From: an uncultured Veillonella sp.
GTDB lineage: Bacteria; Bacillota; Negativicutes; Veillonellales; Veillonellaceae
Assembly (NCBI GenBank): GCA_934183145.1
Contig: CAKPSA010000070.1
Location: 1-6,261 of the forward strand
DNA: 6,261 nt
Direction: 5' to 3'
The translations under genes and the position numbers were made by a program. Shown here piece after piece: positions 1-5,938 of the stretch. Positions within the stretch are counted from its first letter, which is position 1; the number at the start of each line of letters is the position of its first letter. The notes below the pieces were generated by a model. The model saw only the letters and a program-made list of their open reading frames with translations, searched no databases and was not told where the DNA came from.

Positions 1-1308
1 AAAATGTCTTATATTGGGTCCACTGGTGATGTATATGCACAAGGTGATGTAGTAGTGACTCAAGGTAATCAAACCTTAATGTCTCCACGGATTGAAGGTA
101 ACACAAAAACAACAGAGTACCGTACTGTTGGTGGGTATCGTTACCTAGAGAATGGTGGTAAGACTAAGGATATTACAGGTCAGAATATGACTTATCGTAC
201 AAGTGATCATCACTTTACAGCGGACCAAGCCTTTGGATGGAATGATCCTTATTATGTAAAAGGTCAAAATGCTACCTTTGATGGTGAAACTGGCCATATG
301 GAAAAAGGTATGCTTACCACAAAACATGCGATGGCCTTTAAACATACACCTGATTATCGTGTAGAAGGTCAGGATATAGAAGTATATCCTGGTGATAAAG
401 TAGTCATTAAGAAACCATCCTTCTATATTAAGAACTTTAAGGTTTTATCGTTACCTTCTTATACGACATCTTTACGTCATGATAAAGAAGGGAAGTTTAG
501 CATTTTTTCATTAATTCCTAAACCTACATATAGTAGTGATGATGGATTTGGATTACATGGTAGTACTGAGTATCCAATCGGTAAACATGGTGAAGCGTAC
601 ATCGACTATCGTTGGTACGTTAAAAATGGCTTTAAACCGCAAATTGGATATCGTCATTATTTACCGTGGGCTACAGCATCTATAGGTTATAGTAAAGAAT
701 CTAATGAATATAATGATGAAACTGTATGGGTAGAAAAAATTGGTGAGCTTCGTCTCGATACGCATACATATCATGTAGGAAAATCTCCAGTTACAGTGCG
801 TGGTGGCGTTAATGCTGGTTATTGGAAAGAAGGTTCTGTAAAAGGTTCACATAAAGAATACTATACAGAAGTATCTCACGACCCAATTAAGCTTGGTAAA
901 AATGCTAATCTACGCTTCTTAGGTGGGTATCAACGAGATTATTATGGTTATAATGATACGATTCGTAGTATGCCTTACTGGGGGGCTCGATTCCGTTCCA
1001 AAGTTGGCAGTCGAGCTAATGTATGGGTTAGCTATAATCAACGTAATATTTCATATAATAATTCTCCATATCGATTTGATACTACAGAGCTTCCTAAAGA
1101 ACTCATCTATGGTGGTAGCTATAAATTTACTCGTCTAGATGACTTCTCTGTAAGTGTAAAAACCAATATGATGAGTGGTGATATTGATTCTGTATACTAT
1201 ACATGGCATCGTGATTTGCATTCCTTTGATATGTATTTGACATATAAAGATGCCCATAGAAGCGACAATGATCAATGGAAGATCAAGTTTGTTGGCAAAG
1301 ACTTTTAA
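1..1308 (+). CDS. lptD: LptD/OstA-like LPS-assembly outer-membrane protein (5' end missing)
   Basis: Likely the outer-membrane component that inserts lipopolysaccharide into the outer leaflet. The frame is open to the window edge, and the first Met (position 4) has no ribosome binding site. That Met lies inside a typical OstA-domain opening (MSYIGSTGDVYAQGDVVV), so the real start, signal peptide and first few dozen residues are probably upstream. Numbering from that Met, residues 8-130 are OstA/LptA-like beta-jellyroll repeats (GDVVVTQGNQTL, then TGQNMTY, then VKGQNATFDGETG). Residues about 118-152 (YRVEGQDIEVYPG, then VLSLPSY) look like the LptD hinge leading into the barrel. From about 172 to 434 alternating aromatic/polar strands form a beta-barrel that ends in Phe, the usual C-terminal signal for BAM insertion. 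The visible part has no cysteine and its barrel is much shorter than E. coli LptD. galU follows after 13 nt, so the two are probably cotranscribed. Family assignment is fairly secure; whether this is the main LptD or a smaller paralogue is not. Confidence 0.8.
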   Translation, partial: KMSYIGSTGDVYAQGDVVVTQGNQTLMSPRIEGNTKTTEYRTVGGYRYLENGGKTKDITGQNMTYRTSDHHFTADQAFGWNDPYYVKGQNATFDGETGHMEKGMLTTKHAMAFKHTPDYRVEGQDIEVYPGDKVVIKKPSFYIKNFKVLSLPSYTTSLRHDKEGKFSIFSLIPKPTYSSDDGFGLHGSTEYPIGKHGEAYIDYRWYVKNGFKPQIGYRHYLPWATASIGYSKESNEYNDETVWVEKIGELRLDTHTYHVGKSPVTVRGGVNAGYWKEGSVKGSHKEYYTEVSHDPIKLGKNANLRFLGGYQRDYYGYNDTIRSMPYWGARFRSKVGSRANVWVSYNQRNISYNNSPYRFDTTELPKELIYGGSYKFTRLDDFSVSVKTNMMSGDIDSVYYTWHRDLHSFDMYLTYKDAHRSDNDQWKIKFVGKDF

Positions 1309-1310
1309 TT

Positions 1311-1315
1311 AGGAG
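1311..1315 (+). promoter_or_regulatory. Ribosome binding site of galU
   Basis: AGGAG lies six nucleotides before the galU ATG and three nucleotides after the stop codon of the LptD-like gene. It fixes the galU start and shows the two genes are tightly packed. Confidence 0.85.
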
Positions 1316-1321
1316 ATAACT

Positions 1322-2185
1322 ATGCAACGTATTAGAAAAGCCGTTATTCCAGCAGCTGGCTTTGGTACACGCTTTTTACCAGCTACTAAAGCACAACCAA
1401 AGGAAATGCTTCCTATCGTGGATACACCTGCTATCCAATATATTGTGAAAGAAGCATTAGATTCTGGTATTGAAGAAATCCTAATCATTACAGGTCGTAA
1501 TAAACGTGCTATTGAAGATCATTTCGATAGCAGTGTTGAACTAGAATTGCTTTTACAAAGTCAAGGTAAAAATAAACAGTTGGCTATGATTAAGGATTTA
1601 GCGGATATTAAGGTTCACTTTATTCGTCAAAAAGCTCCACGTGGTCTTGGCGATGCTGTACTATGTGCTAAAGCTTTTATTGGTGATGAACCATTTGCTG
1701 TGTTGCTTGGTGATGATATTGTATATAATCCTGAAAATCCATGCCTTAAACAGTTAATTGAGTGTTACGATGAACATCCTGGTATTATCTTAGGGGCTCA
1801 ATTTGTACCAGAAGATAAAGTTAGCTCTTATGGCATTGTATCCGGTGAAGCATTAGCGGATAATTTATATCGCGTTCATAATTTGGTGGAAAAACCAAAA
1901 AAAGAAGATGCACCATCTAGACTTGCAGTATTAGGTCGTTATATTTTAACGCCAGATATTTTCAATATTTTGGAAAATACAAAACCAGGTGTAGGTAATG
2001 AGGTTCAATTAACTGATGCCCTAGCTGCATCTAAAACTGATACTTATGCGTTAGCTTATGAAGGTATTCGTTACGATACAGGCGATAAATTAGGTTACTT
2101 GAAAGCTACTGTTGAGTATGCTCTTCGTAATGAAGAGTTAGGTGAAAATTTCAAAGCTTATTTGAAAGAACTAGATCTTAAATAG
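1322..2185 (+). CDS. galU: UTP-glucose-1-phosphate uridylyltransferase
   Basis: Cytosolic enzyme that makes UDP-glucose and pyrophosphate from UTP and glucose-1-phosphate, feeding LPS core, capsule and other glycan synthesis. The 287-residue length is normal for bacterial GalU/GtaB. Residues 8-32 carry the nucleotidyltransferase signature (VIPAAGFGTRFLPATKAQPK, then EMLPI) with the expected Arg17 and Lys27. GLGDAV (108-113), LLGDDI (128-133, metal-binding Asp region), VEKP (189-192), NEVQLTDAL (226-234) and YDTGDKLGYLKA (251-262) are all hallmark GalU segments. The start is set by AGGAG six nucleotides upstream. Position directly behind an LPS-assembly gene fits a cell-envelope operon, and a hairpin terminator follows. 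Nothing is unusual or missing; alternatives such as RfbA or GlmU are unlikely given the whole set of motifs. Confidence 0.97.
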   Translation: MQRIRKAVIPAAGFGTRFLPATKAQPKEMLPIVDTPAIQYIVKEALDSGIEEILIITGRNKRAIEDHFDSSVELELLLQSQGKNKQLAMIKDLADIKVHFIRQKAPRGLGDAVLCAKAFIGDEPFAVLLGDDIVYNPENPCLKQLIECYDEHPGIILGAQFVPEDKVSSYGIVSGEALADNLYRVHNLVEKPKKEDAPSRLAVLGRYILTPDIFNILENTKPGVGNEVQLTDALAASKTDTYALAYEGIRYDTGDKLGYLKATVEYALRNEELGENFKAYLKELDLK

Positions 2186-2206
2186 TAAATCTATATATGT
2201 ATATAC

Positions 2207-2239
2207 AAAGAACCTGTGGATATTACCATAGGTTCTTTT
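2207..2239 (+). terminator. Intrinsic terminator after galU
   Basis: AAAGAACCTGTGG (2207-2219) pairs with CCATAGGTTCTTT (2226-2238) to give a 13-bp stem with one G-U pair and a 6-nt loop. The short run TTTT (2236-2239) followed by ATAT serves as the U-tract. It lies 21 nt after the galU stop and separates the envelope operon from the biotin-linked operon. The U-tract is short, so some read-through is possible. Confidence 0.85.
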
Positions 2240-2265
2240 ATATGGTAGCGATATTTCTTGTATTA

Positions 2266-2299
2266 TTGTCAACAAAACAGAGGTAATTTTGTTGACTAA
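2266..2299 (+). promoter_or_regulatory. Putative BirA (biotin repressor) operator
   Basis: TTGTCAAC (2266-2273) and GTTGACTA (2291-2298) are inverted half-sites 17 nt apart. The exact inverted repeat is ten bases per arm (GTCAACAAAA at 2268-2277 and TTTTGTTGAC at 2287-2296) around a 9-nt centre. The known BirA consensus is TTGTAAACC-N14/15-GGTTTACAA, with GTTAAC-type variants in Firmicutes, so both core and spacing agree. The flanking C/G positions and one outer base differ. The right half-site contains the -35 box of the bioY-operon promoter, so binding would block RNA polymerase. The repeat lies upstream of the expected transcription start, so it should act as DNA rather than RNA. Assignment to BirA is inference from the match plus the bioY gene downstream. 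Confidence 0.65.
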
Positions 2300-2320
2300 T
2301 AAAATAATGTTGATTATAAT
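2292..2320 (+). promoter_or_regulatory. Sigma-70-type promoter of the hotdog-bioY operon
   Basis: The -35 box TTGACT (2292-2297) and perfect -10 box TATAAT (2315-2320) are separated by 17 nt, the optimal spacing. Transcription should begin near 2327, giving a leader of about 27 nt before the ATG at 2354. With 11 of 12 consensus bases it should be strong unless repressed, which fits the two dyads that overlap its -35 and -10. Confidence 0.85.
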
Positions 2321-2323
2321 CAA
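2310..2323 (+). promoter_or_regulatory. Perfect 14-bp palindrome over the -10 box, FNR-type half-sites
   Basis: TTGATTATAATCAA is its own reverse complement and fits the CRP/FNR-family consensus TTGAT-N4-ATCAA exactly. It encloses the -10 hexamer, where a bound regulator would repress. Because TATAAT contributes part of the symmetry, chance cannot be excluded, and no CRP/FNR-family gene is present here to support it. Confidence 0.4.
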
Positions 2324-2353
2324 TTTATTGAATAAATAAAGGACTGTGATTAT

Positions 2354-2920
2354 ATGAGATCGCTCTTTACAACATTATGTAATAATGATTTTGGACTACC
2401 AGGACATAGTGTTATTAAGCATATGCATTATGATGCTTCTGGTAGTAATCAATCTATCAGTGGTATTTTATATCAAGTTGCTAAAACTACTACAATTGGT
2501 ATTCTAGATAAATCAGGTTTTTTAATAGTTGATTTACGACCGGTGCCGAGAAAATTTCGTATTCGTTCAACAATTTATGAAGAGGAAAATGATCGCACTA
2601 TATCTTTCTCTAAGGATGATATTATACGATTTGTAAATGATATTAACGATACTAATGAAATTCATCGTGAAGCGCCTTATGTAGTACCTGGTTGTATGAT
2701 TTTAGAAAATTTATGGAATTATTGGAATATTAGTAAATCTGCACAGCAGATGGCTATTTATTTTCATGCACCTGTTATTGCAGATGATAAGGTAACTTTG
2801 GTTGAAAAATCTGAAGATGATCAAGTAGAAGGGTATGTAGGCGATACACTGGCTTTTTCTGCTACTTTTTTTGGTGAGAATGAAGATTTGTCATCTTTAA
2901 AACAAAGATGTATTAGTTAG
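2354..2920 (+). CDS. MaoC/hotdog-like protein with an extra N-terminal region, first gene of the bioY operon
   Basis: I do not recognise this as a named family, but the C-terminal half resembles MaoC-type hotdog (R)-enoyl-CoA hydratases. FSKDDIIRFVNDINDTNEIH (residues 85-104) matches the hydratase pattern G-D-x-N-P-[IV]-H with Asp99, Asn101 and His104 kept and Gly and Pro replaced by Asn and Glu. VVPG (110-113) matches the glycine turn after the motif, and 133-172 (MAIYFHAPV, then GDTLAFSATF) look like the remaining beta-strands. Residues 1-80 have no motif I can place. There is no signal peptide or membrane segment, so it is probably cytosolic. The ATG has AAGGA ten nucleotides upstream, and its stop overlaps the bioY ribosome binding site, so the two should be coexpressed from the promoter at 2292-2320. 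A role on an acyl-CoA or acyl-ACP linked to biotin is inference. It may correspond to VraC, which neighbours a thiolase and acyl ligase in staphylococci, but that comparison is from memory. Confidence 0.6.
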   Translation: MRSLFTTLCNNDFGLPGHSVIKHMHYDASGSNQSISGILYQVAKTTTIGILDKSGFLIVDLRPVPRKFRIRSTIYEEENDRTISFSKDDIIRFVNDINDTNEIHREAPYVVPGCMILENLWNYWNISKSAQQMAIYFHAPVIADDKVTLVEKSEDDQVEGYVGDTLAFSATFFGENEDLSSLKQRCIS

Positions 2921-2923
2921 AGG
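2919..2923 (+). promoter_or_regulatory. Ribosome binding site of bioY
   Basis: AGAGG is five nucleotides before the bioY ATG and overlaps the TAG stop of the upstream gene (2918-2920). This arrangement suggests translational coupling between the hotdog-like protein and BioY. Confidence 0.75.
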
Positions 2924-2928
2924 TAATT

Positions 2929-3441
2929 ATGGAAGCAAGACGTTTAACAAAAATGGCTTTATTAACAGCCTTATTATGTATTTCAGCATATATTTCGTTC
3001 CCATTGCCATTTAGTCCGGCCATGGTAACAGCATTAACATTGGTAGCTACATTAACAGGTTTATTATTGCAACCAAAGGATGCATTTATTGTATTTATCA
3101 TTTACGTTTTACTTGGTGCTGTAGGTTTACCAGTATTCGTTGGTGGCACAGCAGGTCTTGGCAAATTATTAGGACCAACAGGGGGCTTTATCTTCTCTTG
3201 GCCAATAGCTTATACATTATTAAGCGTATTTAAAGGTTCTAAAAAGAGCTTTTTCTCTTACGCATGGCGTTCTATTGTAATTACAATTCCTGTAGTATAC
3301 CTATTTGGTGTAGCAGGCTTTATGATTGTTACAAAAACAGAACTTTGGGCAGCATTGCCAGTGGTTATGTTCCCATTCATTCCTGGGGATATTGTAAAAT
3401 GTCTCGTTGCATCTTGGTTAGCAACTAAAATTAAAATTTAG
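2929..3441 (+). CDS. bioY: BioY, biotin-binding S component of an ECF transporter
   Basis: Integral membrane protein that binds biotin from outside and delivers it to the cell, alone or with the shared ECF module (EcfA, EcfA', EcfT), whose genes are not in this window. At 170 residues it is slightly shorter than most BioY proteins (about 180-200). The N-terminus LTKMALLTALLCISAYISFP is typical of the family. GLPVFVGGTAGLGKLLGPTGG (66-86) is the BioY signature, and FPFIPGDIVKCLVA (148-161), with Asp154 and Lys157, is the conserved final segment near the binding pocket. About six hydrophobic segments can be seen, near 9-28, 33-49, 52-70, 84-101, 114-134 and 139-163. It lies 8 nt after the hotdog-like gene in the same operon and is followed at once by a strong terminator. 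The operator-like dyad at the operon promoter fits repression when biotin is plentiful. Confidence 0.95.
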   Translation: MEARRLTKMALLTALLCISAYISFPLPFSPAMVTALTLVATLTGLLLQPKDAFIVFIIYVLLGAVGLPVFVGGTAGLGKLLGPTGGFIFSWPIAYTLLSVFKGSKKSFFSYAWRSIVITIPVVYLFGVAGFMIVTKTELWAALPVVMFPFIPGDIVKCLVASWLATKIKI

Positions 3442-3452
3442 AATGTAATAGC

Positions 3453-3484
3453 GAAAAGAGGCATTCCTTGGAATGCCTCTTTTC
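3453..3484 (+). terminator. Strong intrinsic terminator between bioY and the thiolase gene
   Basis: GAAAAGAGGCATTCC (3453-3467) and GGAATGCCTCTTTTC (3470-3484) are perfect 15-base complementary arms. The RNA would fold as a 14-bp stem with a CTTG loop. TTTT (3480-3483) followed by a T-rich stretch gives the U-tract, and the A-run on the left arm makes it look bidirectional. It ends only 23 nt before the thiolase start codon. Confidence 0.9.
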
Positions 3485-3497
3485 TGTATTTTCTTAT

Positions 3498-3502
3498 AGG
3501 AG
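3498..3502 (+). promoter_or_regulatory. Ribosome binding site of the thiolase gene
   Basis: AGGAG with a 5-nt spacer to the ATG at 3508. It lies in the 23-nt gap after the terminator, which is too short to hold a separate promoter as well. Confidence 0.8.
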
Positions 3503-3507
3503 CTTAT

Positions 3508-4614
3508 ATGTCAGTATATATTCATGGTGGGCTTCGAAGCCCTATAGGTGTGCTAAATGGACAATATAAAAATACAAGACCTGAGATATTGGGCGCTCAG
3601 TTAATTGATGAGTTAATCAAACGGTACGAAATAGGTTCTGTAGATGGTGTTTTTTGTGGTAATGCTGTAGGTACAGGCGGGAATATTGGTCGTTTGATGA
3701 GTTTAATGTCTGATTTAACAGTATCAACACCTGCTGTTACAGTTGATATGCAATGCGCATCAGCATTAATGAGCATTGAGATGGCTTATACTCATATTGC
3801 ATCAGGTGTTATGGATTCGGCTATTGCTGGTGGTATTGAAAGTTCTTCATTACAGCCCGATAGGATGTATGCAGCTGGTGATGATCGTGAAGGCCTATAT
3901 AAGGTTGCTCAGTTTAGCCCTCAAGATTGTTCTCCTTTAGCTATGTTAGAAGGTGCAGAACGAACGATTCATAAGCATAATGTAACAAAGGAAGAGTTAT
4001 ATCCATATATTATTGGCAGTCATCAAAGAGCTGTTAACGCTTTAGATAATCCACTTTTACAATCACATATTATGCCTTTTACGATAGATGGAAAAGACTG
4101 TGTAGATGAATGTATTAGACCAAAGATAAGTGAAAAACTTTTATCTAGGATGAAACCCTTATTAGGTAAGGACTCTATTACAAATGCCAGTAATGCTTGT
4201 TTAACTCATGATGGTGCTGCCTTTGTATATATATCTAATGAAAAAGGGCCGTTTAGAATTCATAATATAATGCCTTGGGCCGGTAACCCTCAGTTTAGTC
4301 CAGAAGGTGCTCTTGAGAGTACTAAAGCCATATTGAAACGGACAGGCCTAACCATGGATGATATGGACGTAGTGGAATGGAATGAAGCCTTTGCTATTAT
4401 TGATGTGCTCTTTAATAAGGCGTATCCTAACCACATGGAAAAATATAACATGCTTGGTGGTGCTTTAGCATATGGTCATCCTTATGGCTGCTCTGGCGCT
4501 ATATTAGCCCTTCATTGTATGGCAGCTTTAGAATCTTGTAATGGACGCTATGGTTTATGTGCTATTGCCGGCGCAGGTGGTACAGGAACTGCTTTGATTA
4601 TGGAACGAATGTAA
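3508..4614 (+). CDS. Thiolase-family protein, YhfS/VraB-like, lacking the second catalytic cysteine
   Basis: Thiolases break or form carbon-carbon bonds between acyl-CoAs in the cytosol. RSPIGVLNGQY (10-20) is the N-terminal thiolase signature. Cys83 in DMQCASALMSIEMA is the nucleophile, NEAFA (292-296) the oxyanion/active-site loop, and GGALAYGHPYGCSGA (317-331) holds the catalytic His324. A gap-free comparison with biosynthetic thiolase (His348 to Cys378 is 30 residues) puts Ala354 at the acid/base cysteine, in AGAGGTG instead of CxGGGxG. Cys351 and Cys328 lie nearby. The protein is 368 residues, somewhat short for thiolases (about 390-400). It sits one nucleotide before an acyl-CoA ligase gene and downstream of bioY, the company kept by B. 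subtilis yhfS and staphylococcal vraB. Substrate and reaction are unknown; without the second cysteine, ordinary acetoacetyl-CoA thiolase activity is doubtful. The fold assignment is secure, the role is not. Confidence 0.85.
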   Translation: MSVYIHGGLRSPIGVLNGQYKNTRPEILGAQLIDELIKRYEIGSVDGVFCGNAVGTGGNIGRLMSLMSDLTVSTPAVTVDMQCASALMSIEMAYTHIASGVMDSAIAGGIESSSLQPDRMYAAGDDREGLYKVAQFSPQDCSPLAMLEGAERTIHKHNVTKEELYPYIIGSHQRAVNALDNPLLQSHIMPFTIDGKDCVDECIRPKISEKLLSRMKPLLGKDSITNASNACLTHDGAAFVYISNEKGPFRIHNIMPWAGNPQFSPEGALESTKAILKRTGLTMDDMDVVEWNEAFAIIDVLFNKAYPNHMEKYNMLGGALAYGHPYGCSGAILALHCMAALESCNGRYGLCAIAGAGGTGTALIMERM

Positions 4615-4615
4615 A

Positions 4616-5911
4616 ATGACAATTATTGAACAGTTACGACAATATAAAGAGTTAAAGCCTCATAAGGTTGCTCTTATTGTAGATGATACACAGTATACAT
4701 ATGGGGAATTGTATGATGTTATTCTTTCAATGAAATTTGATGATACTAGTCGTATTGTACATCTTACTCAAGTTAAAGAAACATTAAAAAATAAAGTTCT
4801 TTTGATCCAGAGTCAATCTTTTGTGAAACAACTTGTACATTGGTTAGGTGCATTGTATACCGGCTATATTCCCATGGTATGCCATAATGAAATGGATACT
4901 GAGTATATAGACGAGTTAGCTCATATTATAGCTGATGAAGGCGTGTTACCATTAACTGATTTTGGTGTACTTACATCAGGTACTACGGGGCGCCCTAAAC
5001 CGTTGTGGAGAAAAGAGGAATCGTGGCGAGAGTTTTTTGATATTCAAAATAATATCTTTCATATAAATGAAGATACAAAAATCTTTTTGCAAGGCAGCTT
5101 TAGTTTTACTGGTGTTAGTAATATGGTTGTTGCTGTCTTATGGGCAGGGGGAACTATTGTTACTACGAGTTCCTTGCGTCCTACTCGATGGATTGAGCTG
5201 CTTGAAAGATATAAAGTAGATCATATCTATGCTCTTCCTACAAAACTTAGATTGCTCGTAAGGCATTGTAAATGTAAATTATCTGCGATTAACTATATTA
5301 TTGCTGGCTCACAAGTGCTTGATCGTCATTTGATGGAACAGTTGCAGCAGCTATGTCCTAATATGGAGTTTATTCTGTATTATGGTGCTTCGGAGCTTAA
5401 CTATATAAGCTATTGCACAGGTAAAGAGTGGCTAGACCGAGAAGGCACTGTGGGCAGGCCATTCCCAACGGTCCGAATTAAAGCGGATGATGGGGTTATA
5501 TATGTAACTACAAAGTATCATATTGAAGGTATTTCAGATACATATACGGTAAATGATTGTGGTTATATTGATTCAGAAGGGTACCTTATGTTCACAGGGC
5601 GACAAGGCGATGTGGTAAACAAGGGGGGCTATAAAATATCCATTCCCTCCATGGAAGCCTATTTGCAATCTATAGATGGTGTCTCAGAAGTAGCTATTAT
5701 CGATATCATAGATGATGTAAAAGGGGAAGATTTTGTGGCGTATGTGGTGTTAGAGGATAATGTTCTAGTAGCTGATGTTATGGAAACAATTCGGCATCAT
5801 AGACCTTCCATAGAATGGCCAAAATCTGTTTACTCTATTACTATGTTACCTCTTACAGAATGTTCAAAAGTTGATAAAAGAAAGCTAAAAGAGTGGTATA
5901 ATAAAGGGTAA
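4616..5911 (+). CDS. AMP-forming acyl-CoA ligase/synthetase, YhfT/VraA-like
   Basis: ANL-superfamily enzyme expected to adenylate a carboxylic acid and transfer the acyl group to CoA. The phosphate-binding loop is LTSGTTGRPK (119-128). YYGASE (255-260) is the A5 motif. Asp314, then GRQGDVVNKGGYKI (328-341, with Arg329 and the hinge Asp332), form A7/A8. LTECSKVDKRKL (413-424) carries the A10 catalytic Lys418, with Ser replacing the usual Gly before it. All adenylation residues I can judge are therefore present. At 431 residues it is short: the loop starts near residue 120, against roughly 170 or more in most acyl-CoA synthetases, so the N-terminal domain is reduced. The ATG follows the thiolase stop after one nucleotide with no clear Shine-Dalgarno sequence, which suggests translational coupling. 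MenE is similar in size, but no menaquinone gene is nearby. The acyl substrate cannot be read from the sequence; a biotin-related acid is inference from context. Confidence 0.8.
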   Translation: MTIIEQLRQYKELKPHKVALIVDDTQYTYGELYDVILSMKFDDTSRIVHLTQVKETLKNKVLLIQSQSFVKQLVHWLGALYTGYIPMVCHNEMDTEYIDELAHIIADEGVLPLTDFGVLTSGTTGRPKPLWRKEESWREFFDIQNNIFHINEDTKIFLQGSFSFTGVSNMVVAVLWAGGTIVTTSSLRPTRWIELLERYKVDHIYALPTKLRLLVRHCKCKLSAINYIIAGSQVLDRHLMEQLQQLCPNMEFILYYGASELNYISYCTGKEWLDREGTVGRPFPTVRIKADDGVIYVTTKYHIEGISDTYTVNDCGYIDSEGYLMFTGRQGDVVNKGGYKISIPSMEAYLQSIDGVSEVAIIDIIDDVKGEDFVAYVVLEDNVLVADVMETIRHHRPSIEWPKSVYSITMLPLTECSKVDKRKLKEWYNKG

Positions 5912-5927
5912 TCGTTTTTACTATTAT

Positions 5928-5934
5928 AAGGAGG
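5928..5934 (+). promoter_or_regulatory. Ribosome binding site of the last gene
   Basis: AAGGAGG, a full anti-16S match, lies four nucleotides before the ATG at 5939. It supports this as a real start although the gene runs off the window. No terminator or clear promoter is seen in the 27 nt after the ligase stop. Confidence 0.85.
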
Positions 5935-5938
5935 CATC

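Noticed and set aside
4..6. ATG at position 4 as the start of the LptD-like gene
   Set aside because: No ribosome binding site is visible, the frame is open to the edge, and the Met lies inside a conserved OstA-domain segment, so it is probably internal.
145..345. 66-codon reading frame on the minus strand
   Set aside because: It lies within the LptD-like gene, has no recognisable motif and is readily explained as a chance frame.
923..1138. 71-codon plus-strand reading frame inside the LptD-like gene
   Set aside because: Its composition is that of a shifted frame over barrel-coding sequence; no ribosome binding site or motif.
2186..2353. Riboswitch in the leader of the bioY operon
   Set aside because: The leader after the predicted transcription start is only about 27 nt, and the inverted repeats lie upstream of it, so they act as DNA sites if at all.
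2913..3101. 62-codon minus-strand reading frame over the start of bioY
   Set aside because: Antisense shadow of a well-supported gene, with no motif of its own.
3407..3437. Possible promoter for the thiolase gene near the end of bioY (TTGCAT and TAAAAT)
   Set aside because: The spacing is 19 nt and the boxes are weak, and any transcript would still meet the terminator at 3453-3484.
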